Below, piece by piece: positions 54,563 to 63,853 of a stretch of 64,000 bases of DNA. Made by a program: the position numbers and the translations under genes. The stretch spans positions 1,922,001-1,986,000 of the forward strand of contig CBDHDJ010000004.1 of the NCBI GenBank assembly GCA_965261645.1, written 5' to 3'. This DNA comes from CBDHDJ01 sp965261645. Its GTDB lineage: Bacteria > Pseudomonadota > Alphaproteobacteria > SHVV01. Each line of letters begins with the position of its first letter. The stretch's first letter is position 1. The notes under the pieces were generated by a model. It was not told where the DNA came from. It made no database searches and worked only from the letters and a program-made list of their open reading frames with translations.

Positions 54563-54751
54563 CAAGGCTTAATCTTTGCCCAGGACTTATCGTGAAAATT
54601 CGAGTGCCCGGTAACTGGTTATTAACCATAAATATTAACGATAGTTATTAACCATACCCGCCCTGAATACCAATGCAGGCGGAAGGCCCGACCGAATACC
54701 GCGGACCCATTGCGGCGGCCGGGCCACGCACCGCCGGCCGAACCGGCCCGG

Positions 54752-56221
54752 CTAGAACTTGTCGGCGTTGACCAGGAAATGGACCCAGATGCTCGCGGCG
54801 TAGCCGAGCGCGATCGCCCAGATCCATTTGAGGTGGGCGAAGAAGGTGTAGATGCCGCGCGCCTGGCCCATGACCGCGACGCCGGCCGCCGAGCCGATCG
54901 ACAGCAGCGAGCCGCCCACGCCGGCGGTCAGCGTGACCAGGAGCCATTGGCCGTGGTTCATGTCGGGCAGCACCGATAGCACGGCGAACATGATCGGAAT
55001 GTTATCGACGATGGCGGACAGGACGCCGACCAGGATGTTGGCGTTGGTCGGCCCCAGATCGCCGTACATTAGCTCGGAGCCGAGGCTGAGGTAACCGAGC
55101 GTGCCCAGCCCGCCGACGCACAGGATGATGCCGTAGAAGAACATCAGCGTGTCCCACTCGGCGCGCTCGAGCGCCTTGAAGACGTTGAACGGCTCGGTGC
55201 CCCTCACCTCGCGCGGCGCCGAGCCGGCTTCCTCGAGCTCAAGCGCGCTTTCGCCGAAGTCGTCCTCGGCCGGCGGCGGGAAGAACTGGTCGCGCCGTTT
55301 GAGGTAATAGCCGTAGAGCTTGAGAACGCCGAGGCCGGTCATCATGCCGAGCACCGGCGGCAAGTGGAAGAAATTGTGCGCCGAGACCGCCATGGCAATG
55401 GTCAGGATGAACAGCCCGACCACCACCCAGGCGCCATGTTGTAACACCACGCGTTCATCGAGCGCATCGGGCCGGCCCCGCGGGACGAAGAAGGTCATGA
55501 TGACCGCCGGCACCAGCCAGTTGACCAGCGCCGGCAAAAAGAGAGCGAAAAAGCCCTCGAACGCGATGATGCCCTTCTGCCACACCATCAGGGTGGTGAT
55601 GTCGCCGAACGGGCTGAACGCGCCGCCCGCATTCGCCGCCACCACGACGTTGATGCAGGCGATGACCACGAACGGGCGATTGTCGCCGCCGATCGCCAGA
55701 ATCACGGTGGCCAACAGAAGCGCCGTCGTGAGGTTGTCGGCGATCGGCGAAAGGACAAAGGCGATCGCCCCGGTGACCCAGAAGAGCTGGCGGAAGCTGA
55801 AGCCGCGGTTGACCAGCCAGGCCCTGAGCACGTCGAACACGCCGCGCTCGTCCATCGTGTTGATGTAGGTCATGGCCGCCAAGAGGAAGAGAAAGAGCTC
55901 GGCGAACTCCTGAATGTTGTGCCGCACCGCCGCCCCGGCGGTCTGGGTATCGCCCTGTTGGGCAAAGACGATGGCGACACACACCCAGATGAGGCCGGCC
56001 GCCACCATGACCGGCTTCGACTTGCGCAGGTGGATCGTTTCTTCGCTGATCACCAGCACATAGGCCAAGACGAAAATGACGATGGTGAGATAGCCGAGCC
56101 AATGGGTCGTGAAATCCTGGCTTGGCGCCACTTCTGCCGCCCGTGCCAGCGACGGCGTGAGAATCGTCAACGCACAAAGCAGAACGGGCCCGAGCCAGCC
56201 GCGCCATCCGTGCAACCGCAT
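54752..56221 (-). CDS. nhaD: NhaD-type sodium/proton antiporter
   Basis: A 489-residue polytopic protein with an N-terminal signal-like segment followed by about 12 membrane helices. Family sequence includes FVLSPIADNLTTALLLATVI, VAANAGGAFSPFGDITTLMV, and VLSAIVDNIPIMFAVLSVLP, in which the conserved aspartates bind ions. The cytoplasmic loop is acidic. It exchanges Na+ or Li+ for H+. ATG at 56221 is preferred, as AAGGGGAT precedes it; the open frame reaches 56377. Confidence 0.9.
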   Translation of the reverse strand: MRLHGWRGWLGPVLLCALTILTPSLARAAEVAPSQDFTTHWLGYLTIVIFVLAYVLVISEETIHLRKSKPVMVAAGLIWVCVAIVFAQQGDTQTAGAAVRHNIQEFAELFLFLLAAMTYINTMDERGVFDVLRAWLVNRGFSFRQLFWVTGAIAFVLSPIADNLTTALLLATVILAIGGDNRPFVVIACINVVVAANAGGAFSPFGDITTLMVWQKGIIAFEGFFALFLPALVNWLVPAVIMTFFVPRGRPDALDERVVLQHGAWVVVGLFILTIAMAVSAHNFFHLPPVLGMMTGLGVLKLYGYYLKRRDQFFPPPAEDDFGESALELEEAGSAPREVRGTEPFNVFKALERAEWDTLMFFYGIILCVGGLGTLGYLSLGSELMYGDLGPTNANILVGVLSAIVDNIPIMFAVLSVLPDMNHGQWLLVTLTAGVGGSLLSIGSAAGVAVMGQARGIYTFFAHLKWIWAIALGYAASIWVHFLVNADKF

Positions 56222-56556
56222 TTGGACGATCCCCTTATCCCACACCGCTCGCACCCCTGCGCCGCCAGGCGCCATCGCAGGGCGCGCGTAAGGTATCGGA
56301 CAATGCGCGGCAGGACTACTCGGGATTCGCGCCCGGGCGGGCAACAATAAAGGCCGCCCGGCCGTTCCAACCGTCACAGCTGCAGAGGCGTACGAGAGAA
56401 GTTAGCGTGCGATGGTGCGGTCCGCGCTACGCGATACCACGCTACAACGGCGGGCCGCTCAGGAACGGCGGGCGGTGAAGGACGAAGCGGGCAATAATTG
56501 CCCTGCGGTGTTTACGCGGCGATTGGACCCAGCTTCTTGTCTGACGTCAGGGCCTT
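56222..56556. other. 335-base gap between nhaD and an IS element
   Basis: No gene is supported. The stretch holds the upstream region of nhaD and the flank of the IS. I see no recognisable regulatory motif. Confidence 0.35.
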
Positions 56557-58029
56557 TGGGACAAATTGAGGTAATTGCATACCGGAGGATTTCTGGCTCA
56601 TCGTAGTGACCGAAGGGAACGAAGATGAGACAGAAATCAATGAGCAAGAACGACCCGGCGGATGGAACGGTTCGGGATATTCGCCGCAAGACACGCAAGC
56701 AGTATACGGCTGAGGAGAAGATCCGGATCGTGGTGTCGGGCCTGCGCGGCGAGGAGAGCATCGCCGCCTTGTGCCGCCGCGAGGGCATCGCCGAGGGTCT
56801 GTATTACAGCTGGTCGAAAGAGTTTTTGGAAGCGGGCAAGAAGCGGCTCGCCGGCGACACCGGGCGCCAAGCGACCTCGGGCGAGGTTAAAGGCCTGCGC
56901 CAGGAGATGCGCGACTTGAAGGAGTTGGTCGCCGAACTTTCGCTGGAGAACCGGCTTCTCAAAAAAAACATGATCGGGCATGGGGGAGACGAGGAATGAG
57001 GTATCCCGCATCCGAGAAGCTGGAGATCATCCGCCTGGTCGAGCAGTCCCACCTGGGCGTCGGGTCCACTTTGGACAAGCTGGGCATTCCGAAGACCACC
57101 TTTTATCGCTGGTACGATCGCTTTCTGGCCTTTGGCGACGCCGGTCTTGAGGATCGCAACAGCAGCCCAGGCCGGGTGTGGAACCGGATCCCGGATGATG
57201 TCCGGGGGCAGATCATCGATCTTGCCCTGGAGGAGACGCAACTGTCGCCCCGGGAACTGGCCGTCAGGTTTACGGACACCAGGGGCTACTTTGTCTCGGA
57301 AGCCTCGGTTTACCGGCTTCTCAAGGCCCACGACCTGATCACCAGCCCCGCTTTCGTGGTCATCAAGGCAGCCGATGAGTTCCGCGACAAGACCACGGCG
57401 CCGAACCAGCTGTGGCAGACCGACTTCACCTATCTCAAGGTCATCGGCTGGGGCTGGTTTTACCTGTCGACCATACTGGACGACTATTCCCGCTACATCA
57501 TTGCTTGGAAGCTCTGCACCAACATGACGGCGGACGATGTGACGGCAACACTGAAGTTGGCGCTAGAAGCCTCAGGCTGCAATCGCGCCAATGTCGTCCA
57601 CAAGCCGAAGCTGCTCAGCGACAACGGCTCGTCCTATATCTCCGGCGATCTGGCTGAATGGCTCGAGGACCACGGTATGGATCACGTTCGGGGCGCACCG
57701 TATCACCCGCAAACCCAGGGCAAGATCGAGCGCTGGCATCAAACGCTGAAGAACCGGATCCTGCTTGAAAATTATTATCTACCCGGCGATCTCGAAAACC
57801 AGGTCAGCGCCTTCGTCGATCACTACAACAACCAACGCTACCACGAGAGCATCGGCAACGTAACTCCAGCCGACGCCTACTTTGGACGCCACACCGCCAT
57901 CATCGAAAAGAGAAAAAAAGATCAAAAAACTGACCACCCAAAACCGCCGCTTGAACCATCAAAGTCAAGCGGCTTAACATCAAACAAAATGAGCCAGATC
58001 CTCCCTATGAAACACGCTCAACAGTCCCA
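56557..58029 (+). mobile_element. IS3-family element inserted in a small gene
   Basis: Imperfect terminal repeats: the left reads TGGGACAAATTGAG with CATACCGGAGGATTTCTGGC and CTCAT inside it; the complement of the right reads TGGGACTGTTGAG with CATAGGGAGGATCTGGCTCA inside it. The unit has OrfA (56625-56999) and OrfB (56996-58039) and is about 1470 bp. OrfB's stop lies about ten bases beyond the right repeat. The insertion appears to have replaced the end of the minus-strand zinc-ribbon gene at 58030. Confidence 0.75.
56625..56999 (+). CDS. IS3-family transposase OrfA
   Basis: A 124-residue DNA-binding subunit: TRKQYTAEEKIRIVVSGLRG, EGIAEGLYYSWSKEFLEAG, then a leucine-rich coiled coil LKELVAELSLENRLLKKNMI. 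It overlaps OrfB by four bases. An A-rich slip region AAAAAAA occurs near its end at about 56961, where a frameshift to OrfB might occur, but the ATGA overlap also allows separate starts. Confidence 0.88.
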   Translation: MRQKSMSKNDPADGTVRDIRRKTRKQYTAEEKIRIVVSGLRGEESIAALCRREGIAEGLYYSWSKEFLEAGKKRLAGDTGRQATSGEVKGLRQEMRDLKELVAELSLENRLLKKNMIGHGGDEE

Positions 58030-58039
58030 TTTGTTTTGA
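56996..58039 (+). CDS. IS3-family transposase OrfB (DDE integrase)
   Basis: A 347-residue transposase. It has N-terminal HTH segments (GIPKTTFYRWYDRFLAFG, RGYFVSEASVYRLLKAH) and an integrase core with D143 (WQTDFTYL), D209 (LLSDNGSSY) and E245 (GKIERWHQT), DX35E spacing. The C-terminal 45 residues are lysine-rich and extend through the terminal repeat. The frame is intact. Confidence 0.92.
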   Translation: MRYPASEKLEIIRLVEQSHLGVGSTLDKLGIPKTTFYRWYDRFLAFGDAGLEDRNSSPGRVWNRIPDDVRGQIIDLALEETQLSPRELAVRFTDTRGYFVSEASVYRLLKAHDLITSPAFVVIKAADEFRDKTTAPNQLWQTDFTYLKVIGWGWFYLSTILDDYSRYIIAWKLCTNMTADDVTATLKLALEASGCNRANVVHKPKLLSDNGSSYISGDLAEWLEDHGMDHVRGAPYHPQTQGKIERWHQTLKNRILLENYYLPGDLENQVSAFVDHYNNQRYHESIGNVTPADAYFGRHTAIIEKRKKDQKTDHPKPPLEPSKSSGLTSNKMSQILPMKHAQQSHLF

Positions 58040-58241
58040 TGACGGACACCAGCTTCTTCTCAAGCATGTGCTGATCGAGCCCAAACCATGCGGCCAGCAG
58101 GCTCAACGTCGCGTCCTCGTGGCCGCATTGCTCGCATTTCACCAGGGGTTCGTAAGCGTTGACAAAGAAAGACGCATCGCACTTGCACCGCACAACGATG
58201 CCCTTCCAGATTTGCTCGGTGATTTCCACGGTGTACCTCAC
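58005..58241 (-). CDS. small zinc-ribbon-like protein, C-terminus replaced by IS
   Basis: A 78-residue frame. It opens MRYTVEITEQIWKGIVVRCK and holds four cysteines as CxC (19, 21) and CxxC (36, 39: KCEQCGHE), a possible metal site. The last dozen residues (about VIKTNGTVERVS) come from the IS terminus, so the original end was lost. No family can be named. A second IS (IS256 type) lies 50 bases upstream. Confidence 0.45.
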   Translation of the reverse strand: MRYTVEITEQIWKGIVVRCKCDASFFVNAYEPLVKCEQCGHEDATLSLLAAWFGLDQHMLEKKLVSVIKTNGTVERVS

Positions 58242-58293
58242 GGCTAGGCGCTACGCGCTGACAGGTGCGGTGCAAGCCGCATGCCAAGGGAAG

Positions 58294-59741
58294 GATCGTG
58301 TCCCGGCGCGTGGTGTAAGAGCGTTGCGCTCTACGCGGCTCCCGGCGGGTAGGGCCGGGACGTTCAGGCTGCCACGGTGGGCAGCGTGATGGGGACACCA
58401 TCGCTCAGCGGAGCGATTGATTCCAGCGTCATGTATCTCCTTGAGACGGCCCACTCATCGTTCTGCTCGAGAAGGATAGCGCCGACGAGCCGTGTGATGG
58501 CGGCTTCGTTGGGAAAGATACCGACGACGTTGGTGCGACGATTGACCTCGGCATGGAGCCGTTCGATCGGGTTTGTGGAGTGCAATTTCTGGCGGTGCTC
58601 CCTGGGGAAGCTCATGTAGGCGAGGACGTCGTGCTCGGCTTCGTCCATGAGAACTGCCAGCTTGGGCACCTTGGGCCTGAGCTGGTCGGCGACCTGACGC
58701 CACTGGGCCTTCGCGCTGTCGGCGTCCTCCTGGGCGAAGGCGGTGGCGACGAAGGCGGAGACGACGCGCCGGCCCTGGCGGCCGGCATGGGCCAGCAGGT
58801 TGCGGGCGAAGTGCACGCGGCAGCGCTGCCATGTGGCGCCGAGGATCCGGGTCGCGGCGGCCTTCAGGCCCTTGTGGTCGTCGGAGATCACCAGCTTCAC
58901 GCCGCGCAGCCCGCGCCGGGCCAGCGAGCGCAGGAACTCGGTCCAGAAGGTCTCGGCCTCCGACGCGCCGATCGCCACGCCCAGGACCTCGCGGCGGCCT
59001 TGGTCCTTGACGGCCACAGCCACGGTCACCGCGACCGAGACGATGCGTCCGGTCTGGCGCACCTTCACGTAGGTGGCGTCGAGCCACAGATAGGGCCAGT
59101 CGCCCTCCAGCGGTCGATCGAGGAAGCCGTTGACCTTATCGTCGATCTCGCCGCACAGCCTGGAGACCTGGCTCTTGGAGGCGCCCGACATCCCCATCGC
59201 CTGAACCAGATCGTCGACCGAGCGGGTCGACACCCCCTGGATGTAGGCCTCCTGGATCACCGCAGCCAGCGCCTTCTCGGCCATCCGCCGCGGCTCCAGG
59301 AAGCCCGGGAAGTAGCTTCCCTTCCTCAGCTTCGGGATCTTCAGCTCCACCGTGCCGGCCCGCGTCTCCCAGGACCGGTCGCGGTAGCCGTTGCGGTGGG
59401 TGATACGATCCGCCGAGCGCTCGCCGTGCCCGGCGCCGGTCAGGCCCTCAACCTCCAGTGCCATCAGCCGCTCGGCCGTGAAGCCGATCATCTCGCGAAG
59501 CAGATCGGCATCGGAGCTCTTCTCCAAAAGCGCGCAGGGTCATCATGTCCTGGGTCATCGTGGTTCTCCTTCGGGTCAGGTTGGTTTGCACTAGCCCAAC
59601 CCTAAACCGGAACCGCGATGGCCTCCGCTGTGGATAGCCGGCTTGCCTACGCCAGACTCTCGACGGTCGCTACGGGCAAGCCGCCTACCCACAGCTAACA
59701 GAGGCTCCAACAACTCCTACACCACGTCCTGGGACACGACC
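58294..59741 (-). mobile_element. IS256-family element with 8-bp target duplication
   Basis: The ends are inverted: GATCGTGTCCC at 58294 and its near complement GGGACACGACC ending at 59741, with a longer match further in (GTGGTGTAAGAG against CTCCTACACCAC). The eight bases AAGGGAAG occur directly before (58286-58293) and directly after (59742-59749), as expected for IS256. It is thus a complete unit of 1448 bp. Confidence 0.9.
58364..59558 (-). pseudogene. IS256-family (mutator-type) transposase, frameshift near start
   Basis: The expected start is ATG at 59558 (MTQDMMTLRA), with AGGAGA upstream. Near 59530 it leaves frame, and the continuation EKSSDADLLREMIGFTAERL runs to 58364. The DDE core reads WPYLWLDATYVKVRQTGR, VKLVISDDHKGLKAAATRIL, and RVHFARNLLAHAG and LHSTNPIERLHAEVNRRT. 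All catalytic motifs lie after the break, and a TTG at 59527 opens that frame, so residual activity cannot be excluded. Confidence 0.8.
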
Positions 59742-59840
59742 AAGGGAAGTCCAGACGGAACCCAACGAGCGCTTGTCGGCACCCGGCCGATCGCCCTACC
59801 ATCGTGGCGCAATGCCAATTCGAGCCGAGGCGAGTGTCCC

Positions 59841-60089
59841 ATGCCGCCGGTAACACCATCGGGAATGCGACGGCTTCTTGGCCGGCCGGAGATCGTCCTG
59901 CTTACGGTCCTGGCGCTCGGCCTGGCGGGCTGCGAAAACATCCGCCTGATCGCGCAAGGCGGCTCGGCGAGCGATCTCGACTGGGGCATCTCGATCGCGC
60001 TGCCGGCGCCCAAACCAAATTCACCGCAAGTCGAGAAGTCACTGCCGCCGCCCGAAGACGAAGAGATAAAAGCCGAAGACGTCGACTGA
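59841..60089 (+). CDS. small lipoprotein, unassigned
   Basis: An 82-residue protein with a lipoprotein signal (EIVLLTVLALGLAGC; lipobox LAGC). The mature part is short, proline-rich and acidic at the end (PPPEDEEIKAEDVD). ATG at 59841 or the nearby one at 59865 may be used. No homology is apparent. It stands between an IS and the dioxygenase gene. Confidence 0.6.
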   Translation: MPPVTPSGMRRLLGRPEIVLLTVLALGLAGCENIRLIAQGGSASDLDWGISIALPAPKPNSPQVEKSLPPPEDEEIKAEDVD

Positions 60090-60157
60090 TGGAGGGTGGC
60101 GGGGGCACCTCAGTCGCGCGAGGGGGATGCGTCTGAACCGGCAGGGGAGGTGGGACC

Positions 60158-61177
60158 ATGCTCTTTCGCCAGCTATTCGATAACGTCTCGTCGACCTACA
60201 CCTACCTGTTGGCCAGCCGCAAAGGGGCCGAGGCACTGATCATCGATCCGGTCTACGAGCGTGCCGACCGTTACGTGCAACTCCTCAAGGAACTCGATCT
60301 CAATCTCGTCAAGGCCCTCGACACCCATATCCACGCCGACCACGTTACCGGGCTCGCCGCGCTCCGCGACCGCACGCGATGCATCACCGTGATGGGCGTC
60401 TAATCAAATGTCGACGTGGTCTCGATGCGGGTCGACGAGGGCGAAACGATCGCCATCGAGGGCCTCTCGCTCGACGTGCTCTACACGCCGGGCCACACCG
60501 ACGATTCCTATTCATTCCGCCTCCCCGACCGAGTGTTCACGGGAGATACGCTTCTCATCCGCGGCACCGGTCGCACCGATTTCCAGAACGGCGATTCCAC
60601 CGCCGCCTATGATTCGCTGTTCAACAAGCTGCTCAAGCTGCCCGATGAGACCCTGGTCTATCCGGGTCACGATTACAAAGGCGAGACGGTTTCCACGATC
60701 GGCGAGGAGAAGGCCTTCAATCCCCGCCTTCAGGTAGACTCGGCCGAAGCGTACGCCGCCTTGATGGACGATCTCCACCTGAGCAACCCGAAAATGATGG
60801 ATCAAGCGGTGCCCGCCAATCTCGCCATCGGCACATCGCAAATGTCGGATGAGGAGGCCACGTGGTGGGTGAAGGCCGAGGATGCGATGGAGAACCAGGA
60901 GCAAGCCGATACGCTGCTCGTGGACCTGCGCGATCCGAACGAACGGGCGCGCCACGGCACCATCCCCGATTCGCTCCACGCGCCTTATGGCGAGCTCGAG
61001 CGCTTTCTCCAGCCGGGCGGGCTCCTGCATTACGAGGCGACGAATGGCGGTAAGCGGCTGATGTTCTATTGCGCCTTCGGCGAACGCTCGGCGCACGAAG
61101 TCGGGCTGTTCAACGTCAGCCACATCGTCGGCGGTATCGACGCGTGGAAAAAGGCGGGCGGTGAGGTGGAGGGTTAG
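60158..61177 (+). pseudogene. persulfide dioxygenase-rhodanese fusion interrupted by TAA
   Basis: The frame from ATG 60158 carries the ETHE1-type metallo-beta-lactamase domain with the metal motif DTHIHADHVTG, then hits TAA at 60401 (codon 82) in TVMG(V)*SNVDVVSMRVDE. It continues in the same frame with LYTPGHTDDSYSFRL, FTGDTLLIRGTGRTDFQNGD and YPGHDYKGE, and a C-terminal rhodanese domain (LLVDLRDPNERARHGTIP, catalytic Cys in FYCAFGERS). The complete 339-residue protein would oxidise glutathione persulfide to sulfite. Relatives have GEQSNVD; C-to-T in CAA gives the TAA. An internal restart (for example at 60416) would lack the metal motif. Confidence 0.82.
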
Positions 61178-61635
61178 CTCGCGCTGGGGGCCGGCTGGAT
61201 AAACTCGATCGTGACACCGTCGGCGTTGCGCGTATAGACCGCCTTACGGCCCGCATTCGGCCCGGCGTTAACGTCCTGGGGCGGGTTCAAGGCCTTGAAT
61301 CCGAACGCGGCCGCCGCCGCGATCGCGGCCTCGATATCGTCAGTATCAAGGGCGATGTGCGCGGCGCCGGTATCGCACGAGCGCGCCTCGACCTTGCCCC
61401 GGTCGGGCGGAGCCGAATATTCGATCAGCTCGACCGAATGGCCCGGGCCACGGAGGTAAACCACCTCGATCGCCGCGCCGGGCACGCCGGTCACAAGCTG
61501 GGCGACCTCGGGGCTGCGCGATTGCTTGGCCGTGGCGGTGAAGCCGAGCGCCTCGGTGAAAAAGCGCGCCGTCGCGTCGACGTCTGAAACCGTGAAGCTC
61601 GTGTGATTGAAGCCGAGAATCTTGAAGTCCGCCAT
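61174..61635 (-). CDS. VOC-family (glyoxalase-like) protein
   Basis: A 153-residue single-domain VOC protein: LGFNHTSFTVSDVDATARFF, LRGPGHSVELIEYSAPPD, GAAHIALDTDDIEAAIAAAA and DGVTIEFIQPA. The H and E residues at the strand ends could bind a metal. Substrate is unknown. ATG at 61635 follows GGGAGGG. It converges on the dioxygenase gene with a four-base overlap. Confidence 0.85.
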   Translation of the reverse strand: MADFKILGFNHTSFTVSDVDATARFFTEALGFTATAKQSRSPEVAQLVTGVPGAAIEVVYLRGPGHSVELIEYSAPPDRGKVEARSCDTGAAHIALDTDDIEAAIAAAAAFGFKALNPPQDVNAGPNAGRKAVYTRNADGVTIEFIQPAPSAS

Positions 61636-61771
61636 GACGCCCTCCCTGTTGGGGCTAAGTGTGCGCCAAGCGCGTGGGCCGCGCAACGGCCGGCCCGTCT
61701 TGCCGCGCCCGGGCGCAGGGTCCATCATCCCTGCAACGGCGGCCGCCGCCTGCCGCCTCGGCCATGGGAGT

Positions 61772-62581
61772 ATGACGATGAGCGAAGCACAAACGCCGAC
61801 CAACAGGGGGCTCGGCTACGCCCAGCACCCGGGCTACCGCATCACCTTCGAGGAGAGCCCGCGCCGGGTGCGCGCTTCATTCGCCGGCGAGACCATCGTC
61901 GATGCCCGCCACGCCCGGTTGCTGCACGAGACCAAGCATATCCCGGTCTACTACTTCCATAAGGACGAGGTCCGCATGGACCTGTTCGAGGCCACCGATC
62001 ATCACACCCACTGCCCGTTCAAGGGCGAGGCGAGCTACTGGACTCTCCGTGCCGGCAACCGCTCGGCCGAAAATGCGATGTGGAGCTATGCCTTACCCTA
62101 CGACGAGGTCGACGCCATCAAGGACTACGTCGCGCTCTACTGGGCCGAGATCGAGCACTGGTACGAGGAGGACGAAGAGGTCTTCGTCCACGCCCGCGAC
62201 CCCTACAAGCGCATCGACGTGGTCGATTCCTCACGCCCGGTCAAAATCGTGCTCGGCGGCGAGACGGTGGCCGAATCGAACCGCGCCCGCTTCCTGTTCG
62301 AGACCAGGCTGCCGACCCGCTACTATCTGCCGCGGGACGACGTGCGGACGGATCTCTTGGAGCCGAGCGATAGCCACACGCGCTGCCCCTACAAGGGGAT
62401 CGCGTCCTATCACCACGTCCGTGTGGGCGGCACGCTTTACGAGGACCTCGTCTGGACCTACCCCGAGCCCATCCCGGAGTGCCCCAAGATCAAGGACTAC
62501 CTCTGCTTTTTCAACGAGAAGGTGGACGCGATCTACGTCGAGGGCGAGAGGATACCCGACGTCGAGACGCCGTGGTCGTGA
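61772..62581 (+). CDS. DUF427 protein with two tandem domains
   Basis: A 269-residue protein made of two DUF427 units. The first has RVRASFAGETIVDARHARLL, PVYYFHKDEVRMDLFEATDH and HTHCPFKGEASYW; the second SRPVKIVLGGETVAESNRAR, TRYYLPRDDVRTDLLEPSDS and HTRCPYKGIASYH. The repeated HT(H/R)CP(F/Y)KG is the family signature. The function is unknown. GGGAG precedes the ATG at 61772; a second start at 61778 is possible. Confidence 0.88.
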   Translation: MTMSEAQTPTNRGLGYAQHPGYRITFEESPRRVRASFAGETIVDARHARLLHETKHIPVYYFHKDEVRMDLFEATDHHTHCPFKGEASYWTLRAGNRSAENAMWSYALPYDEVDAIKDYVALYWAEIEHWYEEDEEVFVHARDPYKRIDVVDSSRPVKIVLGGETVAESNRARFLFETRLPTRYYLPRDDVRTDLLEPSDSHTRCPYKGIASYHHVRVGGTLYEDLVWTYPEPIPECPKIKDYLCFFNEKVDAIYVEGERIPDVETPWS

Positions 62582-62602
62582 GGCGCCGGCCCGCCAGTTT
62601 CC

Positions 62603-63808
62603 TCACACGATCCCTTCTTTCTTGAGGCGTTCGAGCTCGTCTTCGCTGAGGCCGAGCCGCCCGCGATAGACCTCGTCGTTGGCGTTACCCAAGGGCGGGC
62701 CGAGATTGTCGATGCGCCCCGGCGTATCCGACAGCCTGGGCAGGATCGCCGGCACGGTGATCGGCCCCAGGCCCTCGACGTCGATGGTCTCGAGAATGCC
62801 GCGGGCCGCGAACTGGGGATCGGTGAAAATATCGGCGATCGAGTTGAGCGGCCCGCACGGCACTTCACCCGCCTCGCACCGGGCGAGCACCTCGTCGCGG
62901 GTGAGCGAACCGGTCCACGCGGCGACCAGGCCGTCCACCGCCTCGCGGTCGGCGAGCCGCGCGGCCACGGGCCCATATTTGTCCTCCGCGGCGAGCTCGG
63001 GCCGGCCCATCACCTCGGCCAGGCGGGCGAACATCTTGTCGGTGGTGCAGGCGATGGCGAGCCATTTCTGGTCCTTGGTCTCGTAGTGGCTGTGCGGGCA
63101 GACGTTGGGCGCGCCCGGCCCCATGCGCTCGCGCACCGTGCCGTGGCGGGCGTAGGCCGGCGCCGTCTCATCGAGCATGCGGAAGACCGATTCATAAAGC
63201 GCGATGTCGATAAATTGGCCGCGCCCGGTGCGCTCGCGCGCCCGCAGCGCGATGAGCGCGCCCACCGCGCCGTAGAGCCCGGAGATATAATCGCCGAGCG
63301 AGGTCGAGCCCGGCGTCACCGGCGGCCCATCCGGCATGCCGGCGAGGTACGAGAGCCCGCCCACGGCATGCGCGATGCGCGCGAAGCCGGGGCGATCGCG
63401 ATAGGGCCCGTCCTGGCCGTAGCCGGTAATGCGGACCATGACGAGACGGGGGTTGACGGCCGCCAGCTCGGCGTAGCCAAGCCCCCATTTCTCGAGCGTG
63501 CCAGGGCGGAAGTTCTCACACACCACATCGGCTTCAGCCACAAGCCGGCGAAACAATTCGGCCCCTTCGGGATGGCGCAGATTGAGGGTGATCGATTTCT
63601 TGTTGCGCGATTCGGTCAACCACGCGAGCGAATCGCCCCGCTCCGTCGTCGTGCCGAAGCGGCGGAAGGGATCGCCGCCGCCCGGCTGCTCCACCTTGAT
63701 GACCTCGGCGCCGAATTCCGCGAACACGGTGGCCGCCACCGGCGCGGCGATGAAAGTCGCGCAGTCGAGGACGCGGATGCCCGCTAGTGCTGGTTCGTCG
63801 GCCGCCAT
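62603..63808 (-). CDS. CaiB/BaiF-type (class III) CoA transferase
   Basis: A 401-residue enzyme: GIRVLDCATFIAAPVAATVF, FGAEVIKVEQPGGGDPFRRF, LTESRNKKSITLNLRHPEGA, and the catalytic aspartate region TSLGDYISGLYGAVGALIAL. It moves CoA between acids. The acceptor and donor are not evident. It is followed on the same strand, upstream, by an isochorismatase-like gene. Confidence 0.9.
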   Translation of the reverse strand: MAADEPALAGIRVLDCATFIAAPVAATVFAEFGAEVIKVEQPGGGDPFRRFGTTTERGDSLAWLTESRNKKSITLNLRHPEGAELFRRLVAEADVVCENFRPGTLEKWGLGYAELAAVNPRLVMVRITGYGQDGPYRDRPGFARIAHAVGGLSYLAGMPDGPPVTPGSTSLGDYISGLYGAVGALIALRARERTGRGQFIDIALYESVFRMLDETAPAYARHGTVRERMGPGAPNVCPHSHYETKDQKWLAIACTTDKMFARLAEVMGRPELAAEDKYGPVAARLADREAVDGLVAAWTGSLTRDEVLARCEAGEVPCGPLNSIADIFTDPQFAARGILETIDVEGLGPITVPAILPRLSDTPGRIDNLGPPLGNANDEVYRGRLGLSEDELERLKKEGIV

Positions 63809-63853
63809 CGGTTGATCGTCGTTAGGCGGGGCTCTCTGGATGGGATGGCTTGG

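Noticed and set aside
60416..61177. The second half of the dioxygenase as an independent gene
   Set aside because: It lacks the metal-binding motif and any convincing ribosome site, and the sequence before it is in the same frame. It is better described as the rest of an interrupted gene.
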